Below are positions 34,872-46,867 of a stretch of DNA of 64,000 nucleotides, in pieces. Under the pieces are notes generated by a model. It had not been told where the DNA came from. It did not search any database and saw only the letters and a program-made list of their open reading frames with translations. The position numbers and the translations under genes are program-made. Numbering within the stretch: the stretch's first letter is position 1; each line of letters opens with the position of its first letter. The DNA lies in the NCBI GenBank assembly GCA_964059195.1, contig CAXKWD010000007.1:155419269-155483268 (forward strand), read 5' to 3'. Source of the stretch: Ectobius pallidus. Lineage: Eukaryota > Arthropoda > Insecta > Blattodea > Ectobiidae.

Positions 34872-35116
34872 CAGGGTGTTAATGAATAACACCGAAATAT
34901 TTTACCTGTGTATAGAGTGGATATAGACAAACAAATTTTATTAGGAGATTTTTGCTCTATGACGTAAAATGTGTATGCTACAGGGCATTAAAGTCATTAA
35001 AATTTTGTGCTCCTAAGTCAATAATGAAGCGAAATAGGGTTAAAATTTTCATTTGACTTCATGCCGTCTTAGTGATCGATAAAAATCTGATTCGTAATCA
35101 TTCATCAACACTGATA
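34872..35116 (+). mobile_element. Truncated copy of the CAGGGTGTTAAT MITE
   Basis: The left ~245 bp matches 35639-36256, starting directly after TA (34870-34871). The match stops near 35116 and no right end follows, so it is 3'-truncated. Confidence 0.72.
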
Positions 35117-35432
35117 ATTTTAAATGGATCTATGTACCCAGACCAATGCATTTCAGAAGGGTCCAAGGTCCAGGGTCCAGGGAAAGCCACGTTAGTAGTA
35201 ATAAATGCCAAGATATAGCGCTGGGTCTATTTCAGGCACGTCTTTCTGTGGGTCTATTTCTTGTTTTCTACACAATCATGATTTTGGCACTTAGATTCTT
35301 ATAAACCTAAACGATTCATTTACATTAGTATGTGGTAAAAATTTCAGAATTATTGGTAAGAAATTTTAAAACTTTATTTTTCAACAGATTGTGTCTTAAC
35401 CGCAAAAATAATTATGTAACAAGTTGATATAG

Positions 35433-35439
<7 letters not shown>

Positions 35440-35467
<28 letters not shown>
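35440..35467. repeat. (AAT)n microsatellite
   Basis: A short trinucleotide tract just upstream of the foldback repeat. Confidence 0.9.
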
Positions 35468-35468
<1 letters not shown>

Positions 35469-35484
35469 GTTTATTTAACCTGCG

Positions 35485-36576
35485 ATACAAGTGCCGTAAG
35501 CGGTGCATACGGATCGAGGAAAGAGTTTTTTCAATTTCCGAGATCCGTTATGCGCTTACGGAACGAGTATTGCATGATAATTTTTGCACGATGATTATTT
35601 ATATAAATTTATTTATATGATTATTTATATTATTTATACAGGGTGTTAATGAATAACACCGAAATATCTTACCTGTGTGTAGAGGGGACATAGACAAGCA
35701 ACTTTTATTAGGACATTTTTGCTCTATGACGTAAAATGTGTATGCTACAGGGCATTAAAGTCCTTAAAATTTGGTGCTCATAACTCAATAATTGAGCGAA
35801 ATACGGGTAAAATTTTCATTAAATTGACTTCATGCCTTCTTAGCGATCGATAAAAACCTGATTCTTAACAATTCATCAACAGCTGTTACATAATTTAGGG
35901 CTTTCATAATCTGCAAAATTTACTGATTAATCACATGATTGCCCGCCACTGCATTATGTTTTTATTCCTAATTCCAAACCTAACAAAAATGTTTCGTTTG
36001 TCCTTTTTTCCCTCAGAGTTGTAAGATATCGATCGTCATTTTTTACAATTTTCCCGACCACTACACAATATTCACTGTTCCTTTGTTTCCCATCATTTCA
36101 AGTATTAAAAGACAGTGGCGTGCATATCCTTGGGATATTTTATGTTATAACAGGAAGAATTGAATCCATAGAGCAAAATTCTCCTAATAAAAATTGCTTG
36201 TCTATGTCCCCTCTATACACAGGTAAAATATTTCGGTGTTATTCATTAACACCCTGTATTAGCTGAAAATATTATGTATATACACTATTGAAGATGGATG
36301 TTATATTTCAGAAAGTGATTCGCATATGTTGGTTGTTATGGGAACCGAATATTTGTCCTGTTAAAGTTGCCACAAACTGGGGGGGCCTTGGTTCCGGTCT
36401 TCCATAAAGGATTGTATTATGATGATTTTACTTACGGCACTTGTGCTTTTTGTAATTTTTACCGCACGGAGATTTCTTTTGTTTTCATAGCAACCAGATT
36501 GCGTGTGGGAATGTCATGTTACGATCCACGGCAACAATATTCGTAAGTACCACTAATTAGTTACGTCGTGCAAGAA
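35485..36576. repeat. Dispersed repeat interrupted by a TA-targeted MITE
   Basis: The segments 35485-35638 and 36257-36576 together match the continuous copies at 49135-49588 (inverted) and 56495-56965. The left part has an internal fold (GTGCCGTAAGC... pairing with ...GCTTACGGAAC). The right part ends GTAAGTACCACTAATTAGTTA. The other two copies show the empty site for the MITE. Its class is unknown; the fold suggests a DNA element. Confidence 0.75.
35639..36256. mobile_element. 618-bp CAGGGTGTTAAT MITE, complete
   Basis: Complete copy flanked by TA on both sides (35637-35638 and 36257-36258), with ~75-bp TIRs. The outermost 18 nt also fold on themselves (GTGTTAATGAATAACAC). No ORF. Confidence 0.85.
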
Positions 36577-36999
36577 AGTCTTTGCAGAGGTACTCTTACA
36601 TAGGCCGGAGTTTAGGAATCTTAGTTTCTATGTGTAGGAATAACTTCCAGGCAGAGAAAAGTTTGAAAACAATGTTAAAAGACAAGCAGACAGGCGTACA
36701 GTAGTAAAGATGAAGAATTGTTGTCGGTAGACAATAAAGTAAGGGGCTTGACTGTAATTGTAGTACTTACATGGTGTGCAAAACAGGTAACGAGGAAAAT
36801 ATGTTAATAACTAAAGCTAGTATGGAATGAAATATGTTACGCGTAACCACTTGACTGGAATAATGTGGCAAATCACGCACCTTCCGCAATCAATACTTCG
36901 TCCCAGCAACACATTCAAAATAATAATAATAATAATAATAATAATAGTGGTAATAGTGATAATATAATTTATAAAAATTACTTAATAACGTGTTCTTTC

Positions 37000-37121
37000 C
37001 AAAATTTTCTTTTGTCATTGGTAAATTTAGTTATGTCCTGTAGCAGACCAGAAGGAAAAAGATTAAGAGGAAGACCTGCTACGAGATGGAAAGACAGTAC
37101 ACATGACTCATCTGAGGAATA
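37000..37121 (+). pseudogene. LINE C-terminal fragment (GRPxxRWKD motif)
   Basis: The frame contains 'SRPEGKRLRGRPATRWKDSTH', matching the 'G.R..GRP..RW.D' block near the C-terminus of RTE-type LINE proteins. Only ~40 codons remain. The Asn run upstream is from an (AAT)n tract (36919-36945). Confidence 0.55.
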
Positions 37122-40031
37122 AAAGGGAAATAAACAGGATGCCATCTTACATCACAAGAATAATAATAAGAAGAGACTTAATAACGAAATAGATGATATT
37201 AATATTCTCAAAGAAATATATTTTTATGTTCCACGTTATAGATCTTATAAATTGCACAATTTGTTTTTCATCCCAAAAGCAAACACTTGACTCCCATAAT
37301 AATTCTCCTCTTTATAATGTGGTCGGTCTATACAATCAATTGCACAAAATGAACAATATAGATATATTTAATAGTTACTAACAATAAGCGGTTTGAAAGT
37401 ATCTGTGATCAAAACTTGAAAACTTTAAAATTGTAATTATTAAAATATGCTCAATGTCATTTTATTTAAGTAAATCTTTCTTTTATACACACACACGCAC
37501 ATATATATATATTTCTTCCTCCAGAACTATTATAGACCTATTATTTATGCTTTCAAGTGTTCCCTTCATTGTGTAATTTTCATATTGTATGTGTCTCTTG
37601 TCTCTTGTTTCTTTTTTCTGTTTTCGTTTTAGTTGTATTAGTTAAAATATTTTTAGTATCACCATAATGAATAGAGGAGAAAGTGTGATGACTGAGGTAG
37701 TTCATTGGTTCCGCCGCTAGGTAGCAGTTACTCTGCTTGAGATTCACGGGAGCAAGATTACTACGGGCGGTATAGGAAAAATTGCAAACATTCTTAAACA
37801 AAATAATACATTAATCTATTTCAAAATGACTCACCTTATCTAAATTGAACTGTTAGATACTTTTGACAATTTTCGGGCTGCTTTACACGTCTTGGAAGAT
37901 CTTATCTCCATAAATAAACATGGCCGTGTGTAACAGTAATTTCTCAGATTGCAAGAAGCTTGACCGTAACATTTCGTTCCACATCTTTCCAAAAATCGAA
38001 TATGTTCACAAGCAATGAACAATTATATAATATAGGTATGAAACAGCTAAGGGATGATTAATTGGTCTAATATTTTGTTGCCTAGAAAATAGGGTAGAGA
38101 GTATGTTAGTATAATTTGATGAGAATTTGTTAAAGAATGTACATTTGTATAGAAATAACAACGTATAATTAGGGTAGTAAACAGCTAAGGGATATTTTAT
38201 AAATTAATATTAATATTACATTGTATAAGAATATTACTGAGTATTAATGTGTATTAATATTGTATTAATAGTAATATTATTTATATTAATATTAATTTTC
38301 TCCTGGCTGTATGGGGTAAGCTATGTAGGTGAAACACGGTCAAAAGTGTAGATCTGTGTACAAATTATGTGAACAGAGATAATATAAACTAAGGGATGGT
38401 TTGTGAATTGCAGGGCACGGAAAATTTCATAAGCAGCACTACAAAAATAGGGCGCGTGATCTTTAACATTGGCGTCTCAACATCCGATAAAGACGCACAT
38501 ACGCAAAAATTGTTTTGCAATGCATTCTACATACCGTATATCACACAATATTTCAAAGCATTTTCCCTGATTTTTTCATAAAAAAATCAAATCCTCTTGC
38601 CTTAACTACAGCCCGCTATTTGCTCAAACCCTCGACCATTCGCCGTTCGCTGTAACTGATGTACGTCTTATGTTGTTAAATTATATTATTAAAAAAAGGA
38701 ACAAGATATTAAACTAATAAGACATTTGATATGATAATTATACATAAAAATTACTAACATAAGTGAACAGAAAATATGATAAATAATCCAATAAATGCAT
38801 AAATAAAAGTAGTGCAGCTTTACTAAGTTAGAAAAAAGCTTCATTCACTCCTTTTCCCCAGCGGGTCAATCTTGCAGTATGGGTACAAGTAGTCAGTTAA
38901 TATAGTATTTATTATTGAGTCCACGAATAAATTATGTAAAACTGTTTACGTTATTGCTGGTATTTTATGGAAAAGATGCCTGCTAATACCTCAATATCAT
39001 TCTGATAGCTTTAGCTTTAGAGTAATTACTATTACTCGTTAACCATTATAAATATATAGGTGGTACTCGATTTATAATAAGATCCAAATATTTCACTAAA
39101 TCTTACACGCTTGATCTCTTTCTGGACACAAAAATAAAATAATAAATTTCGCATAGTCAAATTTGCTTCACCCTCAACATTTCACGATCGTCCCACATCA
39201 TTCATTCAGCTGTAGCGCTCGGAATAATTACCACTCAATTACTCGTAAACCATTCAAGATATAAAGGTGGTACTGAATTTAAAATAAAGTTGAAATATTT
39301 CACTAAAACTTTCTCGCTTGAAGTTTTTACGGGACACAAAAATGAAAAAAATTGTCGCATAGTCAAAATTCCGTTTCACCCTCCATGAATTTTGTGTAAT
39401 TGGTGATGTTTATATAATGAAATAAAAACATTTATGTCCGCATTTTTTAAGTCTCTGTTTTAACCATCAGAAGGACTGTGTTGTGCAGATAATTTCACAG
39501 AAATAGGACCAAGGGTTAATTAAAGATTGCGAGTTTAATCATAAGATGCCAAACTATCATGATGCAGCATTGAGAAGTTGAAACGCAAACGAAGGTGCTG
39601 CCAGTGTTTCGGTGGACCGCCGCTTTCCCTATACCCACCCTTGTATTAGCAGTGGAGTCATCGCACTTTCTCATTCTATTCATTATGGTATCACATTAAG
39701 TATCTAATATTAGTGTTGTGGTTTTGTAATATTAGTTTTAGTGTTGTTGTAATGCCATAATGTTCTAACGCCATTTTGTAAAACTGGTGTAATTAGTCTG
39801 AGATAATACTGCAACTGGGCAATGAGCATGTTATAATCTCAACATAATAAATATTAAATAAATCAATAACAATATTTGTTGTTATAATCTGGTCAGTAAG
39901 TGGACGAGTCTATGTAAGTTATTCTACTGTAGCGACTTTTAAAACAGATAAAAGAAAACTAATGGAAGAGTGTGATAATACAATCTAAATCGTACGCCAG
40001 AAGAAAGAGTGCCTATACAAGCTCTAAATTA
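37122..40031. other. No gene recognised
   Basis: About 2.9 kb, mostly AT-rich, with no credible ORF. It contains TATTAATATTA-rich sequence at 38205-38300 and a diverged ~207-bp tandem duplication at about 39020-39390, listed separately. It is the longest stretch in the window with few mobile-element signatures. Confidence 0.45.
39020..39390. repeat. Diverged ~207-bp tandem duplication
   Basis: Two units share ATTACTCGTTAACCATTATA / ATTACTCGTAAACCATTCAA, then GGTGGTACT, AAATATTTCACTAAA, GGACACAAAAAT and CGCATAGTCAAA in the same order. Divergence is substantial, so the duplication is old. Confidence 0.75.
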
Positions 40032-40286
40032 TAGAGTGATAGGGAAAAAGCGAATAAGTCAAAAAGCCAAAGTTTCAGGAGAGATAAAAACAATTTATTT
40101 CCACAGCATTGTTACAATATTTAGTTCAGGCCACCCAGATATTTTTAAATATTATAAGATACTGTATAAAAATATCTGGTGGACTGAACTAAATATTGCC
40201 ACAATGCTGTGGAAATAAATTGTTTTTTGTCTCTCTTGAAAAATTGGTCATTTGACTTGTTCGCTTTTTCCATATCATTCTAGAAT
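40032..40286. mobile_element. Foldback MITE
   Basis: Self-complementary arms of ~110 bp: left GGGAAAAAGCGAATAAGTCA... and AACAATTTATTTCCACAGCA; right is the complement with a few mismatches, ending at AATGATATGG-type sequence near 40285. The loop is short (TAAATATTATAAGATACTGT near 40150). A target duplication is not clear. The short reading frame at 40009-40218 merely crosses it. Confidence 0.75.
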
Positions 40287-40331
40287 TCTAGATCCACAAG
40301 GGCGAAATTACACTATTAGTAATATCAGTCT

Positions 40332-40825
40332 GGGTGGCTCAATTGGCATAGCGCTGGATTTCTATGTCGAAGACCGCAAGTTGGATCCCGGTAGCGTAGT
40401 GGTCGAGGCGCTGCGCTACAGACCGGAAGGTCGCGGGTTCGATTCCCGATGAGGTCGTTGGAGTTTTTCAATTGGCCTAATCCTTCTGGTGGCACTATGG
40501 CCCTGGGGTCGACTCAGCCTCCAACAGAATTGAGTACCAGGACCAATCCTGGGGGTAAAGGCGGCCGGTGCGTAAGGCTGACAACCTTACCACCTTCAAG
40601 TGCCGAATGTCCAAAATCTAGGAGCCTCAACCTCCTGGAACCCTCTGGGCCTCCATGGCCTGTATAGGGATCACTTTACCCAGGTCGATGGCATTAAAAA
40701 TGTGACGTCTGCAGTTTACAACCTTGTAAAAGAATTCCTGAGGGACAAAATTCCGACACACTGGAGACGGTCAGTAGTGTAAGTTGCAGTACATCCCGTC
40801 GTTAAATAGCCATAAAACCGATCAG
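40332..40825 (+). mobile_element. SINE with two tandem tRNA-like heads
   Basis: The first head has an A-box-like GTGGCTCAATTGGCATAGCG. The second has TAGCGTAGTGGTCGAGGCGC and B-box GGTCGCGGGTTCGATTCCC (about 40427-40445). The body contains CCTTCTGGTGGCACTATGGC and TACCAGGACCAATCCTGGGG. The 3' tail GTACATCCCGTCGTTAAATA recurs at 54010. Other pieces: 42190-42412 (minus) and 53846-54040 (tail part). Three overlapping short frames are incidental. Confidence 0.75.
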
Positions 40826-40918
40826 CTACAAATACTTGACTTTATTTCCAACGTACGTTTTACTTCTTTGATAGTAATCTTTGATAATGCTTCAATTTCT
40901 TCCTTCCTCCCTCCATCT

Positions 40919-40939
40919 TATCTCTCTCTCTCTTTCTCT

Positions 40940-40995
<56 letters not shown>
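40919..40995. repeat. (TC)n microsatellite
   Basis: A CT-dinucleotide tract of ~75 bp with a few TTTC interruptions at its left end. Confidence 0.95.
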
Positions 40996-40998
<3 letters not shown>

Positions 40999-41051
40999 AA
41001 TGGTTTGTATTCTGCACTACAACGTCTAAAATATCACCAGAATGTTATCAT

Positions 41052-41525
41052 TAGGGGGCGGATTTCTATGACCTAAAAAATATGATAGCCTATATGCATG
41101 CATTTATGACCTAAAAACATTAAAATATGACCAATAAAATTTAAAATATGACTTTACCACTTACATATTATGTATATTTTTTTAAGTATCATTACAACTC
41201 ATTTTATTAAAATATGTTAATTATTTAAAATATCTGTAGGCCTAAATTCTCAAAAAGTATCAGTATAATGCAAAATTTACAAAATATGATATGAAACTTC
41301 AAAATTTCTTTAATATGCACACAAATATGCCGAAAATATGACCTAAATATGCATATTCATACTAAATATGCTACAATAGTTGAAAATTTCATAAATATGC
41401 AGTTATATGCACAATAAAAACCGTTCCATTTTCACCAAGATGCTGGGAATCGGGTTTAGATTAGTTGGAAACCTGAAATAATGCAAAGGGTAAAAATATG
41501 ACATGTCATAGAAATCCGCCCCCTA
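41052..41525. mobile_element. hAT-type MITE, 474 bp, inverted copy
   Basis: Same family and length as 4639-5112, in the opposite orientation. TIRs are TAGGGGGCGGATTTCTATGA and complement. Flanking 8-mers are GTTATCAT (41044-41051) and GTTATAAT (41526-41533), one mismatch. No ORF. Confidence 0.85.
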
Positions 41526-41989
41526 GTTATAATCAATGAGAAAAGTATTTAACATCAGTTTTGACACTTAAGACTACGAAACTCCCGTTTAATCATGTAA
41601 CGTGAATGTAATTGGTTAATATATGCCGCAATAGACCTATTCATTTAATTTGCATCACAGCGGACGAGATGAAACAGTAGCTGTGGACCACGTTAAGAGA
41701 TGGCGTTACTTGTTTTGTTCTCTGCGACAACAATAATTGTAATGGAAGTAGTTATTAGTTCCAGCACGAGTGTCCTATATCATATGAGGTAGAGTGTATT
41801 AGTTTCCTGCTAGGGTTGTGAGGCGATGGGCGATGGGTTTCCACCTGTCCCTCTGCTCTCTTTCGGAAAATAAGCGTAATCAAATTAGTAGGTTCTGGAA
41901 CCTACACTTTGAGACCCTATGCCCCCGACCGGAAGGGGGGGGGGCTACAAGGATGTAGAAAGCATCCACGTGTAATAATCGTGTTTGAT

Positions 41990-42545
41990 CACCAACCAAG
42001 AGCTCTGTTTCTTGGATTCGCTTTCGGGAGGTCCCAGGTTCAAATCCCGTGTCATGCCAATTTGACAAGGGGGTTTTCATGGTTTCCCCAGTCGTAAAGT
42101 CAAATACCAAGTTGGATATTTACATACCATGAATCATCCTCACCATTTCATCTTGTATCATATCCATTTAAATTAATAGGTGAAATGATCCCCGTATGGG
42201 CCAGGGAGACCTCTACGGTCATACAGAAAATGAAGGTGGCAAGGTTGTCAGCCCTACGCACCGGCCGTTATTTTACCCCCAGGAATACTCCTGGTACTCA
42301 TTTCTCTTAGAGGCTGAGTCAACCCCAGGGCCACAGTGCCACCAGAAGGATTAGACCAATTAGAAAATCTCAACGACCTCGTCGGGATTCCAACCCGCGA
42401 CCTTCCGGTTGAAATTTACTAAAAAAATACACCAATATTAGAAACAATTTACAATTAATAGTTCCATGGATTACCCTACTGTACAGACACACATCCCGAA
42501 CTCCTGATATGGCCTCGCAGCTAAAAGGAGTATAAATACAGCTGA
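41990..42545 (+). mobile_element. tRNA-derived SINE interrupted by another SINE
   Basis: Matches 11728-12065. The head has GAGGTCCCAGGTTCAAATCC, the body ACATACCATGAATC, and the tail CGCAGCTAAAAGGAGTATAA. It is interrupted by a minus-strand SINE at about 42190-42412. The host sequence resumes with GAAATTTACT, and GAAAT occurs on both sides as a short duplication. Confidence 0.78.
42190..42412 (-). mobile_element. 5'-truncated SINE nested in another SINE
   Basis: Reverse-oriented copy of the 40332-40825 family. The GGTCGCGGGTTGGAATCCCG B-box region lies at the right and the body (CCTTCTGGTGGCACTGTGGC on the minus strand) to the left. It lacks the first head and the A-box, so the insertion was 5'-truncated. 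It lies between GGTGAAAT and GGTTGAAAT. Confidence 0.75.
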
Positions 42546-42654
42546 ATTAAGAAAAAGAAGAGCTCTGTTCAACCGGAAGGAACCTTAATATTAACTTATT
42601 TATTGCATTTATGTTAAATATAAATCCTAATACATTTTCAAACATTAATTTAAA

Positions 42655-42895
42655 TTCGATCTCACATCTCGGATTTTTCGGAGGTAGGGAGGTCTGGTAG
42701 GGGTGCACTCAGCCTCGTGATTCAAATTGAGGAGCTACTTGATAGAGAAGTAGCGGCTCCGGTCATGAAAACCACCATTGACGGCCGTGGGTGTCGGCAT
42801 GCTGACCACATGCCCCCCAATCCTGCCATCCACCTATGGTAGATGATGCAGCGGTCGGGTTGTAGGCCAAATCCCTCCAGGGATGTAAATTGTAA
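42655..42895. repeat. Dispersed repeat (inverted copy of 21990 family)
   Basis: The part at 42735-42885 is the reverse complement of 21990-22145. The extra left portion (GGGTGCACTCAGCCTCGTGA, GAGGAGCTACTTGATAGAGA) is only seen here. Non-coding; family unknown. Confidence 0.6.
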
Positions 42896-42900
42896 TGTAC

Positions 42901-43105
42901 ATTAATACGTTTATATAAAACTTTAAAAAGTAATAGCACCTAATTGATTTCTCATTGTTGGAAATGTTCAATTACAGTAACGTATGCTATAATCCATTGT
43001 AATGTACATTAATACGTTTATATAAAACATTAAACAGTAAAAAGCACCTAATTGATTTCTCATTGTTGGAAATGTTCAATTACAGTAACGTAGGCTATAA
43101 TCCAC
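42901..43105. repeat. 107-bp tandem duplication
   Basis: Two adjacent units start ATTAATACGTTTATATAAAA and run to the GTAACGTA(T/G)GCTATAATCCA motif. They differ at only a few positions, so the duplication is young. Confidence 0.93.
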
Positions 43106-43550
43106 GTAGCCGGCAGGATGCTGTGCATTTAATAGCCAGATCCGACGCGTGCGGTTAATCCTGTGAGTGCGATTTTTCTTTGATGTTCCACTCACCGAGC
43201 TAAACGTAGCTGAAGGCGATTCCCGTATCGCTGCCATTCAGCAAATCTTCGCAATAAACGGCGCTGCTCCACAATTGCAATCTGTGCTGAACTTTTTGTG
43301 AATGTTCACATTGCCCATCACTGCGAGAACTAGGATTTCCGGTCGTAACTTGCCAATTTTTCTAGTTACTGATTCTATAGTTTAAACTTCAAAGTTACTG
43401 TTATATAATGGTACATCTGTGATCATGCATTTTTTTTTTTTTGCATTTTTTCATCTATTGAGTTCTGTGCTTTCAAAAGATATCCGGCACTTTTTCGCTT
43501 TTTTCAGTGACAATAATCCGGTAGGTTCTTTCATCTTGAAACTCCATCGT
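43106..43550. other. No feature recognised
   Basis: About 440 bp, including a T-run at 43430-43441, without a credible gene. Confidence 0.45.
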
Positions 43551-43552
<2 letters not shown>

Positions 43553-43619
<67 letters not shown>

Positions 43620-43632
43620 TAATAATAATAAT
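43553..43632. repeat. (AAT)n microsatellite
   Basis: About 26 AAT units. They are followed by a degenerate TTTCATTTCATG repeat to ~43690. Confidence 0.95.
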
Positions 43633-43859
43633 TTCATTTCATGTCATTTCATTTCATTTCATGTCATTTCATTTCATTTCTTTATTTATTTATTTAAAGA
43701 TGCTACAAACATTTTTTTTACAAATTTTAAATAGCAGGCACCTTAAAAAGAAAAAGAAAAGTAAAAAGAAAAATATGACAGTATGACATATACAAACATG
43801 AATCACAGAATTCTTTGGATAGAACATCTGACTTGTATGTCATAATAATAATAATAATA

Positions 43860-44110
43860 ATATTTATTTATTTAATAAGAATATTATAGGAGAAAAATTC
43901 CTCTGATACTGGGATTCGAATCCATGAGTCTGTCATACGAGAGAGATTCCATCTGGCGCTGTGAAGATAACTCTGGCTGAGTTGGTAGAGCAGTGGCACG
44001 GAAAGCCGAAGGTAATTGGTTCGAATCCCAGAGTCAGGGATTTTCTACTAAAATATTCTCAATAGAGACAATATTCTGTAGGACATGAATGCACATTTTC
44101 ATCTTTACTT
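43860..44110. mobile_element. Two head-to-head SINE fragments
   Basis: At 43885-43935 a minus-strand piece has B-box complement TGGGATTCGAATCC. At 43951-44100 a plus-strand copy has the leader CATCTGGCGCTGTGAAGA, A-box TGGCTGAGTTGGTAGAGCA and B-box TTGGTTCGAATCCCAGAGT. Both belong to the family at 14091 and 19015. The two heads face each other as an imperfect inverted pair. Confidence 0.7.
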
Positions 44111-44328
44111 AATCTTGCAGAGTTATGGCAGAGTTGAAAAAGAACAAAACAAGGAAATAACTTACAGTTCTATAAGTATACAGGGTGTGTATTATTTAAA
44201 GACTGGTGGCGTCTTTTAATTCCACTTAAATTAACAAAATGTCGTTTCTCGCGATTTTCTAGAAAACAGCTTTAACAATTTTCTTTAAAATTTGTACATG
44301 AGGTGTTTATGCACATGGGTGTCATAAC

Positions 44329-44970
44329 TAGACCTGGGATTTTAGGCTCTAAAAAAAATTAGTTTTAGGCACCTAAAATAGGCTTTTAAAACAAGTAAAT
44401 AGGCTTTTAAAAGATAAAATAGGCACTTAAAATATGCTTTAAAAATGTGTAGATAGACAGAAAATAGACTTTAAAATATTACAATATACACTTAAACTGT
44501 AACATGGTCTTTTTTTTTTTTTTACTGCAAGAAACGTTCCTATTCTTAACAGAATTAACTGCAAAATTAGGCATCACAAACTATATTCACTTAAACATAT
44601 GTTCTTTCACTGGTGACTCGACACAGTAGTCCTTCCACCTTAATCCTCCCCCTCCCCGTCAGTCAGCATTCCTTTAGCGACAATTGTTTGGGAAAATAAA
44701 GTTTCTGTGAAAAACCCACCTCTGCTGTTCTCCTTTTCATTGAGGGATGTCCATAAGATTTTGAAGTTGAATTTTATTTTAAATGTACAAAATAGGAATT
44801 TTTAGGCACTAAAATAGTAAAATAGGCTCTAAAGGTTCAAATAGGCATTTTAGGGCACTATAAAACTCTATAAATGTAAGTGATTTATCATGAAACGTCC
44901 ACATATTTAAAAATTTTCATGTTATTTCATAAGGAACAAAATAGGCATTTGCCTTAAAATCCCAGGTCTA
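44329..44970. mobile_element. hAT-like MITE with TAGACCTGGGATTTTAGGC ends
   Basis: TIRs are TAGACCTGGGATTTTAGGC and GCCTTAAAATCCCAGGTCTA. Flanking 8-mers are GTCATAAC (44321-44328) and CTTATAAC (44971-44978), a likely eroded duplication. The interior is dominated by AAATAGGC(T/A) repeats. No transposase frame. Confidence 0.75.
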
Positions 44971-44978
44971 CTTATAAC

Positions 44979-45960
44979 TACCCTTCAGAGAACTTTTTTT
45001 TTTTTTTTGCAAAAATTATCTGAAGGATAGTTATAAGACACTTTAAAAAATCTTTTTTTTGAAACTTTTTTTTTGCAAAAATTCTCTGAAGGGTAGTTAT
45101 AAGACACCCACTGTTTGTAAAAACTCAATCTTGCCTGGTGAACAGTAAACCTTTGCATAAAGTTGAAACAACTGAATACGCGGCCTTTTAGTCTACATGA
45201 GAATGTGATTTTTTAAATTTACATTTTTACATTTACGTTTATTAACATTACTTACTTAAATTACATTATTATCATTATTACATATTTAATACAAGTAAAA
45301 ACAAATAAAACCAAACATGCCCCTATGCGAGCAACGCTCGTGTTTAGGGGATATAGTAGATTAATATAAATATAACTTAATACATATCACTGCACAGTAT
45401 ACCACAAACGAAAAGTTCTAAATTTATGAGTACATGTAAATAAAAATAATTTTTTAGCATTAACCAATAGTTAAAAATAGCCTTTACAACAAAAAATAGA
45501 ATAAATTGGACTGAAACATTGAAAGACCAAACAAAATTAAAGTGTGTTATTAATTGATAAAAGTGTATTGTTGGCCATGCTTAGAGTAAAGAAAGTTACC
45601 TGAGTGCATTAATAAGATTTTATTTTGGTTGCATATCCTTCGGGGATGCGATGAGATGTGCTGACGACATTCTCGTCATTTTTATAACCAATTTTCAAAG
45701 AGAAAATCATACATAATATTACATTAATAGGCAAAACTTCATTTGGACATCGGAACTAGTTTTTCGTTTTATTTTGAGATAACTTAATTTACTTTATGCA
45801 ATTTCTAATTTATTGTTATTTATAATCATTATTAGCTTACATGTGCGTGGCAAGTCACATGCGAGTTGTGTCTCATGTTTACATATCGACCGGGGCGTCG
45901 CGTTGTGACCTCGGATTTCATAGATACCAGTCGCTAGGTTTTTTAGATTTAATCGCTTCG
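44979..45960. other. No gene; local duplication and dispersed-repeat end
   Basis: At 45000-45110, T-runs followed by GCAAAAATTATCTGAAGGAT and GCAAAAATTCTCTGAAGGGT form a ~75-bp tandem duplication. At 45575-45660 the stretch from AAAGAAAGTTACCTGAGTGC to CCTTCGGGGATGCGATGAG recurs at 20395-20480, so part of an unclassified repeat lies here. Confidence 0.5.
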
Positions 45961-46139
45961 TGCGTTGTACAATGAAACTACAATTACACTGGCAGTGTGG
46001 ATATAGCTTTTGCGCCCCTGGGAGTTATGCCCGGCCACACGAGGGAGTTCTCTTGCTCAGAAAAGTTCGTGAGAAACACATCCCACCTGCCAACCCTTTC
46101 AAGTGCTTTTTACCGCAGTCGATCCTAACTTTGTTGTGG

Positions 46140-46640
46140 AGAGCGATGTGGTCACTTTTTCACGGACATTTCCTCTTCTATCTTCTATCTTATGTCTTCA
46201 TTTCAAGTTTCTTTATATCGTTTAGTTTCAGTTTTAGTGCTATTTTTATCCTCCATCTAAGGTTTTCTCTTCATATTTTTCTTTCATATGTTCATTTTCT
46301 TCCCAATCTTTATTTACCGGTATTTATTTACTGCCTCCTTTCTTTCTTTCTGGCTTCCTACATATCCTTATTATTATTATTTATAATTTATTTATTTATT
46401 TATTGGCTTTCTTTCTTTTCTTGCCTCTTTCCTTTCTTTTTTTCTGTACTTTTGGGCATCTTCCTTTGTTTTTTCTCTCTTACCTTCTTTCTTTCTTTCT
46501 TTCTTTCTCTTTTTGCCTCCTCTCTTTATTTATTTGTTTATTGCCTCCTTTCTTTTCTTTTTTTTATTTATTTCATGGCTATTTTGTTTCTTTCTTTTTG
46601 TTTCTTTCTTTTTGTTTCTTATTTTGTCAGTGAATTGATT
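46140..46640. repeat. Pyrimidine-rich low-complexity tract
   Basis: TTTCTTTC- and TTTATTTA-type sequence on the plus strand. It creates a 300-codon frame (45960-46862) that is almost all Phe/Leu/Ser/Tyr. There is no recognisable domain and the composition explains the open frame. Confidence 0.85.
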
Positions 46641-46865
46641 TCTTCATACAACTTATTCTCTCTCCTTGAAACACCTTTCCTAATTTTCTCTAATTCCACC
46701 TCTTATTGTCTTCAAGGTACTGATATCTTATGTGGATGGAGATTAAAGGACAGTAGGATGTGGATTAGAGAGAAATCTCTGTCCCCATTTTTATGCGATC
46801 TGAATGCCATTATATCGGGGATTAACGAATCTTCTCCAGAAAATTTATCGAGAAATGTATAAAAC

Positions 46866-46867
<2 letters not shown>

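Noticed and set aside
45960..46862. 300-codon frame rich in Phe, Leu and Ser, resembling a membrane protein
   Set aside because: The hydrophobic stretch comes entirely from CTTT/TTTA low-complexity DNA, and no family motif is visible.
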